From Pardosa pseudoannulata (taxonomy: Eukaryota > Arthropoda > Arachnida > Araneae > Lycosidae), in the NCBI GenBank assembly GCA_032207245.1, contig CM063502.1, positions 65,585,069 to 65,649,068 of the forward strand: DNA of 64,000 nucleotides. Direction: 5' to 3'. The translations under genes and the position numbers were made by a program. The notes beneath the pieces are model-generated. The model was not told the origin of the DNA and made no database searches. It was given only the letters and a program-made list of their open reading frames with translations. This document shows, piece after piece, positions 1-11,573 of this stretch (position 1 is its first letter; each line of letters starts with the position of its first letter).

Positions 1-689
1 CATGTGGAATATATTCGGAACTCAGAAAATAATTTAAACTTTTGTACACGAGGGATATATTCGGGACTTAGAAAATGTTTAATACAATAATTTTACGGAT
101 ACCATGTTGGGTATATAAGAGAAATATTTTAAAGATTTATTGAATACTACGAAGGAAAATATTCTTACAAAATTTCCAAAAAATATTATTTAATTTCACT
201 TATTTTCGTTCACGACACTTTTAATTTCGGAAATGTGTATTTAATATTTTTAACTTAATTATAATTTCCTTTACGAGAAATATTTTACACTTAAATTCAT
301 TTTATATTTTTAAAAACCTAAATTTATATTTTTGTTTTAATTTCGGAAATATATTTTTTAACTTAATTATTAATTTCCTTCACGAAACATATTTTTTCAC
401 TTAAATTTATTTTACAATGAAAGCTGAGTTTATTTTATGTTTTTAATACTTGAAACTATTTAATATTGCAATTTTTTGGATAATGCTTTTTATTTAGCTT
501 TCATATTTAAAATTATTTTATATTTTAATTTTAGAGATTTCTTTTTTATTTATTTTTCAAACTAAAATTTATTTTATATTTTTCTTTTTATTAATTTATT
601 TTTATATTTAATAGTTCTTCGAATCTTAAAGTGTACGAATATACATGATGGTGGTGGTATTCGTAAAACTTATATTTCAATATACATTG
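1..689. other. AT-rich left flank of the array, no gene seen
   Basis: This stretch is AT-rich and holds many runs of T and A but no reading frame that resembles a protein. It shows no similarity to the 2.2-kb unit until position 690, where the array sequence starts abruptly. A small trinucleotide run (atggtggtggt) lies at about 647-658. Nothing else can be supported here. Confidence 0.6.
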
Positions 690-1945
690 AAATATACATT
701 GTAAAAGTTTGGTTGCCTGTTTATTTTCAATGCTTCCGTCCCATATTGTTTGTTTTTCACCAGTGCTTCCATCTGTTGTCATTAATGAAAACTAAAAGCC
801 TGGCATTGCTAGTTCCACCATTGTTGAATATTTATTTACAGATAAAAAATAAAATAAAAATATTTGTGAATAGTTAGTATTACATTTTGAAATTTATGAA
901 CAGATGTAGTATAGGTGCTCAGTGACGAAATATGAAACCTTGGGCTTTTTTCCCCTCTTTTGGTGAGATTATAACAAAGGTAAATATCATAAATTTAATT
1001 CAAAATTTTTCAAGTGCAATACTTTTGAAAATTTTATTTATTTTTTACCTATACATATTTTAGCATTCTTATTTTTTTGTTTGTTTTATATTCTTGTTTA
1101 TTTATGCTTAAATTACAGAATCTTTGATTGCCTACAGCAAAACAGTCACCAATGAGGATACGGCAACAATATTTTAGTTTAATGTCTATTTTGTTGGCAA
1201 AGTTTCTTGGCGTTTCAGCAACATTCTTCTGTTAAAAGGGTGAACAAGGATAATTGTAATGTTATTTCAATGTATGTACTCACAAATAAATCTGTTAATA
1301 TTTATTCCAAAGATTCATTTCATACATATATACATAGAAAACACACGCAGGTTCTTTTGTAAAAGTTTGTTAGCCTGTTTATTTCCGATGCTTCCGTCCC
1401 ATACATCATAATTGCTGGTCTTTTACTGGTGCTGTCATCTGTCGTCAATGATAAAAACTAAAAGCCTAGCATTGCTAGTTCCACTGTTGTTGATTATTTA
1501 TAGATAAAAAAGAAATAAAAATAATTGTGAGTATTTAGTATTATATTTTGAAATTTATAAACAAATGTAGAATAGGTGCCCAGTGACCAGATTTGAAACC
1601 TTGGGCTTTTTTTTTTTTTATCTATTTTGGCTTTTTTATCTATTTATTATTTTTTTATCTTTATTTATGCCTACATTACAGACTCTTTGGCTGCCTAAAG
1701 AACAGTCACCAGTGAGGATTTATACGACAATTTGATATAGATGCTGTCACAGGTTCAAATATTAAATATAAAAAAAAAAATAAGTAAAATCACAACGCTG
1801 AAATCAAAATAAGTGAGTACGCCGTCAATGTTGTAGTTTAATATCTATTCTGCTAACGTGTTTCTTGGAGTATTTGACGAAATTCTTTTGTAATGTTGTT
1901 TAAATGATTGGTATATACGCACAAATATGACTGTTAATATTTATT
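690..1945 (+). repeat. Internal A/B duplication inside each array unit (example in U1)
   Basis: Within every unit two diverged direct repeats lie side by side. In U1 block A starts near 698 and block B near 1360. Both begin with gtaaaagtttg, continue through matching words such as tgcttccgtcccat, aaaagcct, and gaaaccttgggctttttt, then gcctaca or gcctaaa with cagtcacca, and end with ctgttaatatttattcc. The spacing is about 660 bp. The A/B duplication is much more diverged than the units are from each other, so it predates the 2.2-kb amplification. No open reading frame is preserved in either block. Confidence 0.8.
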
Positions 1946-2133
1946 CCTATTATAGCCTCTGGGGGTGGCAGGGCAAACCTATAGTTCTTCTCCTTGGCCC
2001 CTGCTTCAAAATGATGAGCACCTACTTGAACATAAGTCATACTTTCACCCTTGATTTGCTCCTCAAAACAAAAGAGGCAACCCTTTTCCTTAATATGAGT
2101 AGCGTAAGGCTCAATCGTGCTTGTTTTGACCAA
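1900..2133 (-). other. Unrecognised 77-codon open frame in the unit, opposite strand
   Basis: A 77-residue frame on the minus strand lies in the GC-richer block between block B and the BTB cassette. It is open in nine of eleven units (U1, U3-U9, U11) and closed by the same nonsense change (tgcttaaaaatg on the plus strand) in U2 and U10. Its composition is protein-like, with a motif FALPPPEAI near the C-terminus, and the frame has an ATG. I do not recognise a family. The presence of the stop in two units that otherwise look normal argues against a strictly required protein. It may be a fragment of an exon captured before amplification. Confidence 0.25.
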
Positions 2134-2221
2134 GTGGCATATGCAACAACAACAATTAAATGAGAAAAATTGTTTTCATAGGTGTCAAACTTCTCAGTGA
2201 GCACATGAAAGACCTGTTGAC

Positions 2222-2737
2222 GTGAAGGGTACTGACCACAACGTGACAATCTACGTCCAGGACAAGGAATTTCGAGCCCATAGAAACATTCTTTCCATTC
2301 GTTCTCCCGTCTTTGCCATGATGTTCTCCCATGACACCAAAGAAAGCATCACCAGTACAATCAACATCGAAGACTGTGACCCAGAATCCTTTGACGCGTT
2401 TCTGACTTACATGTACACTGGAAGGGCAGAAAACGTCACATCCAACAACGCCCTCCAACTGTATTACACTGCCGACAAGTACGATTTTCTGGGACTGAAG
2501 GAGGTGTGTCTGAACCTCCTGAAAACATCCATGTCTGTGGAGTCGATATGCAGTGTCGTCCTCCTGGCAGCAAAGCACCAGGAGAAGGAGCTACTCGACG
2601 TGGCAACAGAATTCTTTGCTCGGAATGTCAAGAAAATACTCGTAACTGTCGGTTGGCAAAATTTCATGAAACAGAATCCAGTGCAGGCAAATGAACTCTA
2701 TGTCAAAAGTGTGGAGATCCTGTTTCCCGAACACTGA
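2222..2737 (+). CDS. BTB-BACK cassette of U1 (SPOP/TDPOZ-like, no MATH domain, no upstream ATG)
   Basis: A 171-codon open frame. Residues 5-110 form a BTB/POZ fold: the core shows V-T-I-Y-V, then EFRAHRNIL, RSPVFAMMF, and YMYTG, which are the diagnostic BTB positions. Residues 100-171 correspond to the start of the BACK/3-box region (ADKYDFLGLKEVC, then GWQNFM). In SPOP and TDPOZ proteins this part dimerises and binds cullin-3 as a ubiquitin-ligase adaptor; the family normally has an N-terminal MATH substrate-binding domain and about 370 residues, and no MATH part is seen here. The frame has no ATG before Met33 (position 2318). About 20 bases upstream the other frame reads LLSEHMKDLLT then stops, so a 1-nt deletion has separated the two halves of the natural BTB start. 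An aataaa signal follows some 320 bp downstream. Probably a decayed copy, though the downstream frame is intact. Confidence 0.75.
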   Translation: MKGTDHNVTIYVQDKEFRAHRNILSIRSPVFAMMFSHDTKESITSTINIEDCDPESFDAFLTYMYTGRAENVTSNNALQLYYTADKYDFLGLKEVCLNLLKTSMSVESICSVVLLAAKHQEKELLDVATEFFARNVKKILVTVGWQNFMKQNPVQANELYVKSVEILFPEH

Positions 2738-4431
2738 GGAAAGTATTTGTATCAAATACATGCTTTTAAGCAGAGAAATTATTACAGGGAATACAAATTG
2801 AAGCCGAATTAATGTGAGAGTTTTCTATGTTAAAGATCAGTTCAATCTCTTACTTGATGAAATTTATGTTCGAAATTGTGATGAAATTTTGTAATGCGAC
2901 GCTTAAATATACATTGTAAAAGTTTGGTTGCCTGTTTATTTTCAATGCTTCCGTCCCATATTGTTTGTTTTTCACCAGTGCTTCCATCTGTTGTCATTAA
3001 TGAAAACTAAAAGCCTGGGATTGCTAATTCCAAAATTGTTGAATATTTATTTACAGATAAAAAATAAAGTAAAAATATTTGTGAATAGTTAGTATTACAT
3101 TTTGAAATTTATGAACAGATGTAGTATAGGTGCTCAGTGACGAAATATGAAACCTTGGGCTTTTTTCCCCTCTTTTGGTGAGATTATAACAAAGGTAAAT
3201 ATCATAAATTTAATTCAAAATTTTTCAAGTGCAATACTTTTGAAAATTTTATTTTTTTTTACCTATACATATTTTAGCATTCTTATTTTTTTGTTTGTTT
3301 TATATTCTTGTTTATTTATGCTTAAATTACAGAATCTTTGATTGCCTACAGCAAAACAGTCACCAATGAGGATACGGCAACAATATTTTAGTTTAATGTC
3401 TATTTTGTTGGCGAAGTTTCTTGGCGTTTCAGCGACATTCTTCTGTTAAAAGGGTGAACAAGGATAATTGTAATGTTATTTCAATGTATGTACTAACTAA
3501 TAAATCTGTTAATATTTATTCCAAAGATTCATTTCATACATATATACATAGAAAACACACGCAGGTTCTTTTGTAAAAGTTTGTTAGCCTGTTTATTTCC
3601 GATGCTTCTGTCCCATACATCATAATTGCTGGTCTTTTACTGGTGCTGTCATCTGTCGTCAGGATTAAAAACTAAAAGCCTGGCGTTGCTAGTTCAACCA
3701 TTGTTGATTATTTATAGATAAAAAAGAAATAAAAATAATTGTGAGTATTTAGTATTATATTTTGAAATTTATAAACAAATGTAGAATAGGTGCCCAGTGA
3801 CCAGATTTGAAACCTTGGGCTTTTTTTTTTAAACTATTTTGGCTTTTTTATCTATTTATTATTTTTTTATCTTTATTTATGCCTACATTACAGACTCTTT
3901 GGCTGCCTAGAGAAAAGTCACCAATGAGGATTTATACTACAATTTGATATAGATGCTGTCGCAGGTTCAAATATTAAATATAAAAAAATATAAGTAAAAT
4001 CACAAGGCTGAAATCAAAATAAGTGAGTACGCCGTCAATGTTGTAGTTTAATATCTATTCTGCTAACGTGTTTCTTGGGGTATTTGACGAAATTCTTTTG
4101 TAATGTTGTTTAAATGATTGGTATATACGCACAAATATGACTGTTAATATTTATTCCTATTATAGCCTCTGGGGGTGGCAGGGCAAACCTATAGGTCTTC
4201 TCCTTGGCCCCTGCTTAAAAATGATGAGCACCTACTTGAACATAAGTCATACTTTCACCCTTGAGTTGCTCGTCAAAACAAAAGAGGCGACCCTTTTCCT
4301 TAATATGAGTAGTGTAAGGCTCAATCGTGCTTGTTTTGACCAAGTGGCATATGCAACAACAACAATTAAATGAGAAAAATTGTTTTCATAGGTGTCACAC
4401 TTCTCAGTGAGCACATTAAAGACCTGTTGAC

Positions 4432-4947
4432 TTGAAGGGTACTGACCACGACATGACAATCTACGTCCAGGACAAGGAATTTCGAGCCCATAGAAACATT
4501 CTTTCCATTCGTTCTCTCGTCTTTGCCATGATGTTCTCCCATGACACCAAAGAAAGCATCACCAGTACAATCAACATCGAAGACTGCGACCCAGAATCCT
4601 TTGACGCGTTTCTGACTTACATGTATACTGGAAGGGCAGAAAACGTCACATCCAACAACGCCCTCCAACTGTATTACACTGCCGACAAGTACGATTTTCT
4701 GGGACTGAAGGAGGTGTGTCTGAACCTCCTGAAAACATCCATGTCTGTGGAGTCGATATGCAGTGTCGTCCTCCTGGCAGCAAAGCACCAGGAGAAGGAG
4801 TTACTCGACGTGGCAACGGAATTCTTTGCTCGGAATGTCAAGAAAATACTCGTAACTGTCGGTTGGCAAAATTTCATGAAACAGAATCCAGTGCAGGCAA
4901 ATGAACTCTATATCAAAAGTGTGGAGATCCTGTTTCCCGAACACTGA
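4432..4947 (+). CDS. BTB-BACK cassette of U2 (open, no upstream ATG)
   Basis: 171 codons with the same domain order as the U1 copy. It shares with U3 the change Pro to Leu in the RSPVF motif (RSLVFAMMF) and Met in place of Val at residue 8. Against U1, beyond the first codon, I count four amino-acid changes and four silent ones, which is a weak signal of constraint at most. The upstream LLSEHIKDLLT half is out of frame as in U1, so translation could begin only at the internal Met-Met of the MMFSHD motif. Adjacent units U2 and U3 look like a very recent duplication. Confidence 0.7.
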   Translation: MKGTDHDMTIYVQDKEFRAHRNILSIRSLVFAMMFSHDTKESITSTINIEDCDPESFDAFLTYMYTGRAENVTSNNALQLYYTADKYDFLGLKEVCLNLLKTSMSVESICSVVLLAAKHQEKELLDVATEFFARNVKKILVTVGWQNFMKQNPVQANELYIKSVEILFPEH

Positions 4948-6644
4948 GGAAAGTATTTGTATCAAATACATGCTTTTAAGCAGAGAAATTATTACAGGGA
5001 ACACAAATTGAAGCCGAATTAATGTGAGAGTTTTCTATGTTAAAGATCAGTTCAATCTCTTACTTGATGAAATACATGTTCGAAATTGTGATGAAATTTT
5101 GTAATGCGACGCTTAAATATACATTGTAAAAGTTTGGTTGCCTGTTTATTTTCAATGCTTCCGTCTGATATTGTTTGTTTTTCACCAGTGCTTCCATCTG
5201 TTGTCATTAATGAAAACTAAAAGCCTGGCATTGCTTATTCCAAAATTGTTGAATATTTATTTACAGATGAAAAATAAAGTAAAAATATTTGTGAATAGTT
5301 AGTATTACATTTTGAAATTTATGAACAGATGTAGTATAGGTGCTCAGTGACGAAATATGAAACCTTGGGCTTTTTTCCCCTCTTTTGGTGAGATTATAAC
5401 AAAGGTAAATATCATAAATTTAATTCAAAATTTTTCAAGTGCAATACTTTTGAAAATTTTATTTATTTTTTACCTATACATATTTTAGCATTCTTATTTT
5501 TTTGTTTGTTTTATATTCTTGTTTATTTATGCTTAAATTACAGAATCTTTGATTGCCTACAGCAAAAACAGTCACCAATGAGGATACGGCAACAATATTT
5601 TAGTTTAATGTCTATTTTGTTGGCGAAGTTTCTTGGCGTTTCAGCGACATTCTTCTGTTAAAAGGGTGAACAAGGATAATTGTAATGTTATTTCAATGTA
5701 TGTACTCACAAATAAATCTGTTAATATTTATTCCAAAGATTCATTTCATACATATATACATAGAAAACACACGCAGGTTCTTTTGTAAAAGTTTGTTAGC
5801 CTGTTTATTTCCGATGCTTCCGTCCCATACATCATAATTGCTGGTCTTTTACTGGTGCTGTCATCTGTCGTCAGGAATAAAAACTAAAAGCCTGGCGTTG
5901 CTAGTTCAACCATTGTTGATTATTTATAGATAAAAAAGAAATAAAAATAATTGTGAGTATTTAGTATTATATTTTGAAATTTATAAACAAATGTAGAATA
6001 GGTGCCCAGTGACCAGATTCGAAACCTTGGGCTTTTTTTTTTTTTAACTATTTTGGCTTTTTTATATATTTATTATTTTTTTATCTTTATTTATGCCTAC
6101 ATTACAGACTCTTTGGCTGCCTAGAGAACAGTCGCCAATGAGGATTTATACTACAATTTGATATGGATGCTGTCGCAGGTTCAAATATTAAATATAAAAA
6201 AAATAAGTAAAATCACAAGGCTGAAATCAAAATAAGCGAGTACGCCGTCAATGTTGTAGTTTAATATCTATTCTGCTAACGTGTTTCTTGGGGTATTTGA
6301 CGAAATTCTTTTGTAATGTTGTTTAAATGATTGGTATATACGCACAAATATGACTGTTAATATTTATTCCTATTATAGCCTCTGGGGGTGGCAGGGCAAA
6401 CCTATAGGTCTTCTCCTTGGACCCTGCTTCAAAATGATGAGCACCTACTTGAACATAAGTCATACTTTCACCCTTGAGTTGCTCGTCAAAACAAAAGAGG
6501 CGACCCTTTTCCTTAATATGAGTAGTGTAAGGCTCAATCGTGCTTGTTTTGACCAAGTGGCATATGCAACAACAACAATTAAATGAGAAAAATTGTTTTC
6601 ATAGGTGTCACACTTCTCAGTGAGCACATTAAAGACCTGTTGAC

Positions 6645-7160
6645 TTGAAGGGTACTGACCACGACATGACAATCTACGTCCAGGACAAGGAATTTCGAGC
6701 CCATAGAAACATTCTTTCCATTCGTTCTCTCGTCTTTGCCATGATGTTCTCCCATGACACCAAAGAAAGCATCACCAGTACAATCAACATCGAAGACTGC
6801 GACCCAGAATCCTTTGACGCGTTTCTGACTTACATGTATACTGGAAGGGCAGAAAACGTCACATCCAACAACGCCCTCCAACTGTATTACACTGCCGACA
6901 AGTACGATTTTCTGGGACTGAAGGAGGTGTGTCTGAACCTCCTGAAAACATCCATGTCTGTGGAGTCGATATGCAGTGTCGTCCTCCTGGCAGCAAAGCA
7001 CCAGGAGAAGGAGTTACTCGACGTGGCAACGGAATTCTTTGCTCGGAATGTCAAGAAAATACTCGTAACTGTCGGTTGGCAAAATTTCATGAAACAGAAT
7101 CCAGTGCAGGCAAATGAACTCTATATCAAAAGTGTGGAGATCCTGTTTCCCGAACACTGA
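6645..7160 (+). CDS. BTB-BACK cassette of U3 (open, no upstream ATG)
   Basis: 171 codons whose translation is identical to that of the U2 cassette, including RSLVFAMMF. The 5' frame break between LLSEHIKDLLT and the BTB core is present. Differences from U2 lie in the non-coding part (for example tggaccctgc instead of tggcccctgc, and no stop in the opposite-strand 77-codon frame). It is an intact BTB core without a good eukaryotic start codon. Confidence 0.7.
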   Translation: MKGTDHDMTIYVQDKEFRAHRNILSIRSLVFAMMFSHDTKESITSTINIEDCDPESFDAFLTYMYTGRAENVTSNNALQLYYTADKYDFLGLKEVCLNLLKTSMSVESICSVVLLAAKHQEKELLDVATEFFARNVKKILVTVGWQNFMKQNPVQANELYIKSVEILFPEH

Positions 7161-8793
7161 GGAAAGTATTTGTATCAAATACATGCTTTTAAGCAGAGAA
7201 ATTATTACAGGGAACACAAATTGAAGCCGAATTAATGTGAGAGTTTTCTATGTTAAAGATCAGTTCAATCTCTTACTTGATGAAATACATGTTCGAAATT
7301 GTGATGAAATTTTGTAATGCGACGCTTAAATATACATTGTAAAAGTTTGGTTGCCTGTTTATTTTCAATGCTTCCGTCGATATTGTTTGTTTTTCACCAG
7401 TGCTTCCATCTGTTGTCATTAATGAAAACTAAAAGCCTGGCATTGCTTATTCCAAAATTGTTGAATATTTATTTACAGATGAAAAATAAAGTAAAAATAT
7501 TTGTGAATAGTTAGTATTACATTTTGAAATTTATGAACAGATGTAGTATAGGTGCTCAGTGACGAAATATGAAACCTTGGGCTTTTTTCCCCTCTTTTGG
7601 TGAGATTATAACAAAGGTAAATATCATAAATTTAATTCAAAATTTTTCAAGTGTAATACTTTTGAAAATTTTATTTATTTTTTACCTATACATATTTTAG
7701 CATTCTTATTTTTTTGTTTGTTTTATATTCTTGTTTATTTATGCTTAAATTACAGAATCTTTGATTGCCTACAGCAAAACAGTCACCAATGAGGATACGG
7801 CAACAATATTTTAGTTTAATGTCTATTTTGTTGGCGAAGTTTCTTGGCGTTTCAGCGACATTCTTCTGTTAAAAGGGTGAACAAGGATAATTGTAATGTT
7901 ATTTCAATGTATGTACTCACAAATAAATCTGTTAATATTTATTCCAAAGATTCATTTCATACATATATACATAGAAAACACACGCAGGTTCTTTTGTAAA
8001 AGTTTGTTAGCCTGTTTATTTCCGATGCTTCCGTCCCATACATCATAATTGCTGGTCTTTTACTGGTGCTGTCATCTGTCGTCAGGAATAAAAACTAAAA
8101 GCCTGGCGTTGCTAGTTCAACCATTGTTGATTATTTATAGATAAAAAAGAAATAAAAATAATTGTGAGTATTTAGTATTATATTTTGAAATTTATAAACA
8201 AATGTAGAATAGGTGCCCAGTGACCAGATTCGAAACCTTGGGCTTTTTTTTTTTTTAACTATTTTGGCTTTTTTATATATTTATTATTTTTTTATCTTTA
8301 TTTATGCCTACATTACAGACTCTTTGGCTGCCTAGAGAACAGTCGCCAATGAGGATTTATACTACAATTTGATATGGATGCTGTCGCAGGTTCAAATATT
8401 AAATATAAAAAAAATAAGTAAAATCACAAGGCTGAAATCAAAATAAGCGAGTACGCCGTCAATGTTGTAGTTTAATATCTATTCTGCTAACGTGTTTCTT
8501 GGGGTATTTGACGAAATTCTTTTGTAATGTTGTTTAAATGATTGGTATATACGCACAAATATGACTGTTAATATTTATTCCTATTATAGCCTCTGGGGGT
8601 GGCAGGGCAAACCTATAGGTCTTCTCCTTGGACCCTGCTTCAAAATGATGAGCACCTACTTGAACATAAGTCATACTTTCACCCTTGAGTTGCTCGTCAA
8701 AACAAAAGAGGCGACCCTTTTCCTTAATATGAGTAGCGTAAGGCTCAATCGTGCTTGTTTTGACCAAGTGACATATGCAACAACAACAATTAA

Positions 8794-9363
8794 ATGAGAA
8801 AAATTGTTTTCATAGGTGTCACACTTCTCAGTGAGCACATTAAAGACCTGAAGGGTACTGACCACGACGTGACAATCTACGTCCAGGACAAGGAATTTCG
8901 AGCCCATAGAAACATTCTTTCCATTCGTTCTCCCGTCTTTGCCATGATGTTCTCCCATGACACCAAAGAAAGCATCACCAGTACAATCAACATCGAAGAC
9001 TGCGACCCAGAATCCTTTGACGCGTTTCTGACTTACATGTATACTGGAAGGGCAGAAAACGTCACATCCAACAACGCCCTCCAACTGTATTACACTGCCG
9101 ACAAGTACGATTTTCTGGGACTGAAGGAGGTGTGTCTGAACCTCCTGAAAACATCCATGTCTGTGGAGTCGATATGCAGTGTCGTCCTCCTGGCAGCAAA
9201 GCACCAGGAGAAGGAGTTACTCGACGTGACAACGGAATTCTTTGCTCGGAATGTCAAGAAAATACTCGTAACTGTCGGTTGGCAAAATTTCATGAAACAC
9301 AATCCAGTGCAGGCAAATGAACTCTATATCAAAAGTGTGGAGATCCTGTTTCCCGAACACTGA
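8794..9363 (+). CDS. BTB-BACK cassette of U4, reading frame restored by 8-bp deletion
   Basis: 189 codons starting at a true ATG (MRKIVFIGVTLLSEHIKD). Relative to most units, eight bases (ttgacttg) are missing between GACCTG and AAGGG near 8848. This joins the LLSEHIKD half directly to the BTB core and gives one continuous frame. Residues 23-130 are the BTB domain and the rest is the BACK start. Distinguishing residues shared with U5 and U6 are DVTTEFF and MKHNPVQ. The protein would be a BTB-only polypeptide that could still dimerise or bind cullin-3 but has no substrate-binding domain; whether it is expressed cannot be seen. Upstream of the ATG the frame is closed by TAA, so no longer exon is implied. 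Confidence 0.75.
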   Translation: MRKIVFIGVTLLSEHIKDLKGTDHDVTIYVQDKEFRAHRNILSIRSPVFAMMFSHDTKESITSTINIEDCDPESFDAFLTYMYTGRAENVTSNNALQLYYTADKYDFLGLKEVCLNLLKTSMSVESICSVVLLAAKHQEKELLDVTTEFFARNVKKILVTVGWQNFMKHNPVQANELYIKSVEILFPEH

Positions 9364-11042
9364 GGAAAGTATTTGTATCAAATACATGCTTTTAAGCAGA
9401 GAAATTATTACAGGGAACACAAATTGAAGCCGAATTAATGTGAGAGTTTTCTATGTTAAAGATCAGTTCAATCTCTTACTTGATGAAATACATGTTCGAA
9501 ATTGTGATGAAATTTTGTAATGCGACGCTTAAATATACATTGTAAAAGTTTGGTTGCCTGTTTATTTTCAATGCTTCCGTCCGATATTGTTTGTTTTTCA
9601 CCAGTGCTTCCATCTGTTGTCATTAATGAAAACTAAAAGCCTGGCATTGCTAATTCCACCATTGTTGAATATTTATTTACAGATGAAAAATAAAGTAAAA
9701 ATATTTGTGAATAGTTAGTATTACATTTTGAAATTTATGAACAGATGTAGTATAGGTGCTCAGTGACGAAATATGAAACCTTGGGCTTTTTTTCCCCTCT
9801 TTTGGTGAGATTATAACAAAGGTAAATATCATAAATTTAATTCAAAATTTTTCAAGTGCAATACTTTTGAAAATTTTATTTTTTTTTACCTATACATATT
9901 TTAGCATTCTTATTTTTTTGTTTGTTTTATATTCTTGTTTATTTATGCTTAAATTACAGAATCTTTGATTGCCTACAGCAAAACAGTCACCAATGAGGAT
10001 ACGGCAACAATATTTTAGTTTAATGTCTATTTTGTTGGCGAAGTTTCTTGGCGTTTCAGCGACATTCTTCTGTTAAAAGGGTGAACAAGGATAATTGTAA
10101 TGTTATTTCAATGTATGTACTCACAAATAAATCTGTTAATATTTATTCCAAAGATTCATTTCATACATATATACATAGAAAACACACGCAGGTTCTTTTG
10201 TAAAAGTTTGTTAGCCTGTTTATTTCCGATGCTTCCGTCCCATACATCATAATTGCTGGTCTTTTACTGGTGCTGTCATCTGTCGTCAGGAATAAAAACT
10301 AAAAGCCTGGCGTTGCTAGTTCAACCATTGTTGATTATTTATAGATAAAAAAGAAATAAAAATAATTGTGAGTATTTAGTATTATATTTTGAAATTTATA
10401 AACAAATGTAGAATAGGTGCCCAGTGACCAGATTCGAAACCTTGGGCTTTTTTTTTTTTAACTATTTTGGCTTTTTTATATATTTATTATTTTTTTATCT
10501 TTATTTATGCCTACATTACAGACTCTTTGGCTGCCTAGAGAACAGTCGCCAATGAGGATTTATACTACAATTTGATATGGATGCTGTCGCAGGTTCAAAT
10601 ATTAAATATAAAAAAAATAAGTAAAATCACAAGGCTGAAATCAAAATAAGCGAGTACGCCGTCAATGTTGTAGTTTAATATCTATTCTGCTAACGTGTTT
10701 CTTGGGGTATTTGACGAAATTCTTTTGTAATGTTGTTTAAATGATTGGTATATACGCACAAATATGACTGTTAATATTTATTCCTATTATAGCCTCTGGG
10801 GGTGGCAGGGCAAACCTATAGGTCTTCTCCTTGGACCCTGCTTCAAAATGATGAGCACCTACTTGAACATAAGTCATACTTTCACCCTTGAGTTGCTCGT
10901 CAAAACAAAAGAGGCGACCCTTTTCCTTAATATGAGTAGCGTAAGGCTCAATCGTGCTTGTTTTGACCAAGTGACATATGCAACAACAACAATTAAATGA
11001 GAAAAATTGTTTTCATAGGTGTCATACTTCTCAGTGAGCACA

Positions 11043-11573
11043 TTAAAGACCTGTTGACTTGAAGGGTACTGACCACGACGTGACAATCAACGTCCAGGAC
11101 AAGGAATTTCGAGCCCATAGAAACATTCTTTCCATTCGTTCTCCGTCTTTGCCATGATGTTCTCCCATGACACCAAAGAAAGCATCACCAGTACAATCAA
11201 CATCGAAGACTGCGACCCAGAATCCTTTGACGCGTTTCTGACTTACATGTACACTGGAAGGGCAGAAAACGTCACATCCAACAACGCCCTCCAACTGTAT
11301 TACACTGCCGACAAGTACGATTTTCTGGGACTGAAGGAGGTGTGTCTGAACCTCCTGAAAACATCCATGTCTGTGGAGTCGATATGCAGTGTCATCCTCC
11401 TGGCAGCAAAGCACCAGGAGAAGGAGTTACTCGACGTGACAACGGAATTCTTTGCTCGGAATGTCAAGAAAATACTCGTAACTGTCGGTTGGCAAAATTT
11501 CATGAAACACAATCCAGTGCAGGCAAATGAACTCTATATCAAAAGTGTGGAGATCCTGTTTCCCGAACACTGA
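11043..11573 (+). pseudogene. BTB-BACK cassette of U5, frameshifted
   Basis: The copy has a 1-nt deletion in the run of C that encodes Ser-Pro of the RSPVF motif (ctccgtc at 11141 instead of ctcccgtc). The first 33 codons of the BTB core are therefore out of frame with the rest; the remaining frame begins at MMFSHD (11154) and runs to the normal stop. The copy is mosaic: its N-terminal part has the INVQ variant otherwise seen in U7 and U8, while its C-terminal part has the VTTEFF and KHNPVQ variants of U4 and U6. This is what unequal crossing-over or gene conversion would produce. Confidence 0.75.

Noticed and set aside
1927..2163. 78-codon plus-strand frame repeated in every unit
   Set aside because: Lies opposite the 77-codon minus frame; composition not protein-like and no motif.
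2156..2578. 140- to 210-codon antisense frames over each BTB cassette (longest 24152-24784 minus)
   Set aside because: They are mirror frames of the BTB coding sequence; no recognisable domain, and their length changes exactly with the BTB-strand indels.
2506..2694. 62-codon plus-strand frame with several Cys in each unit
   Set aside because: It is the BTB cassette in another reading frame.
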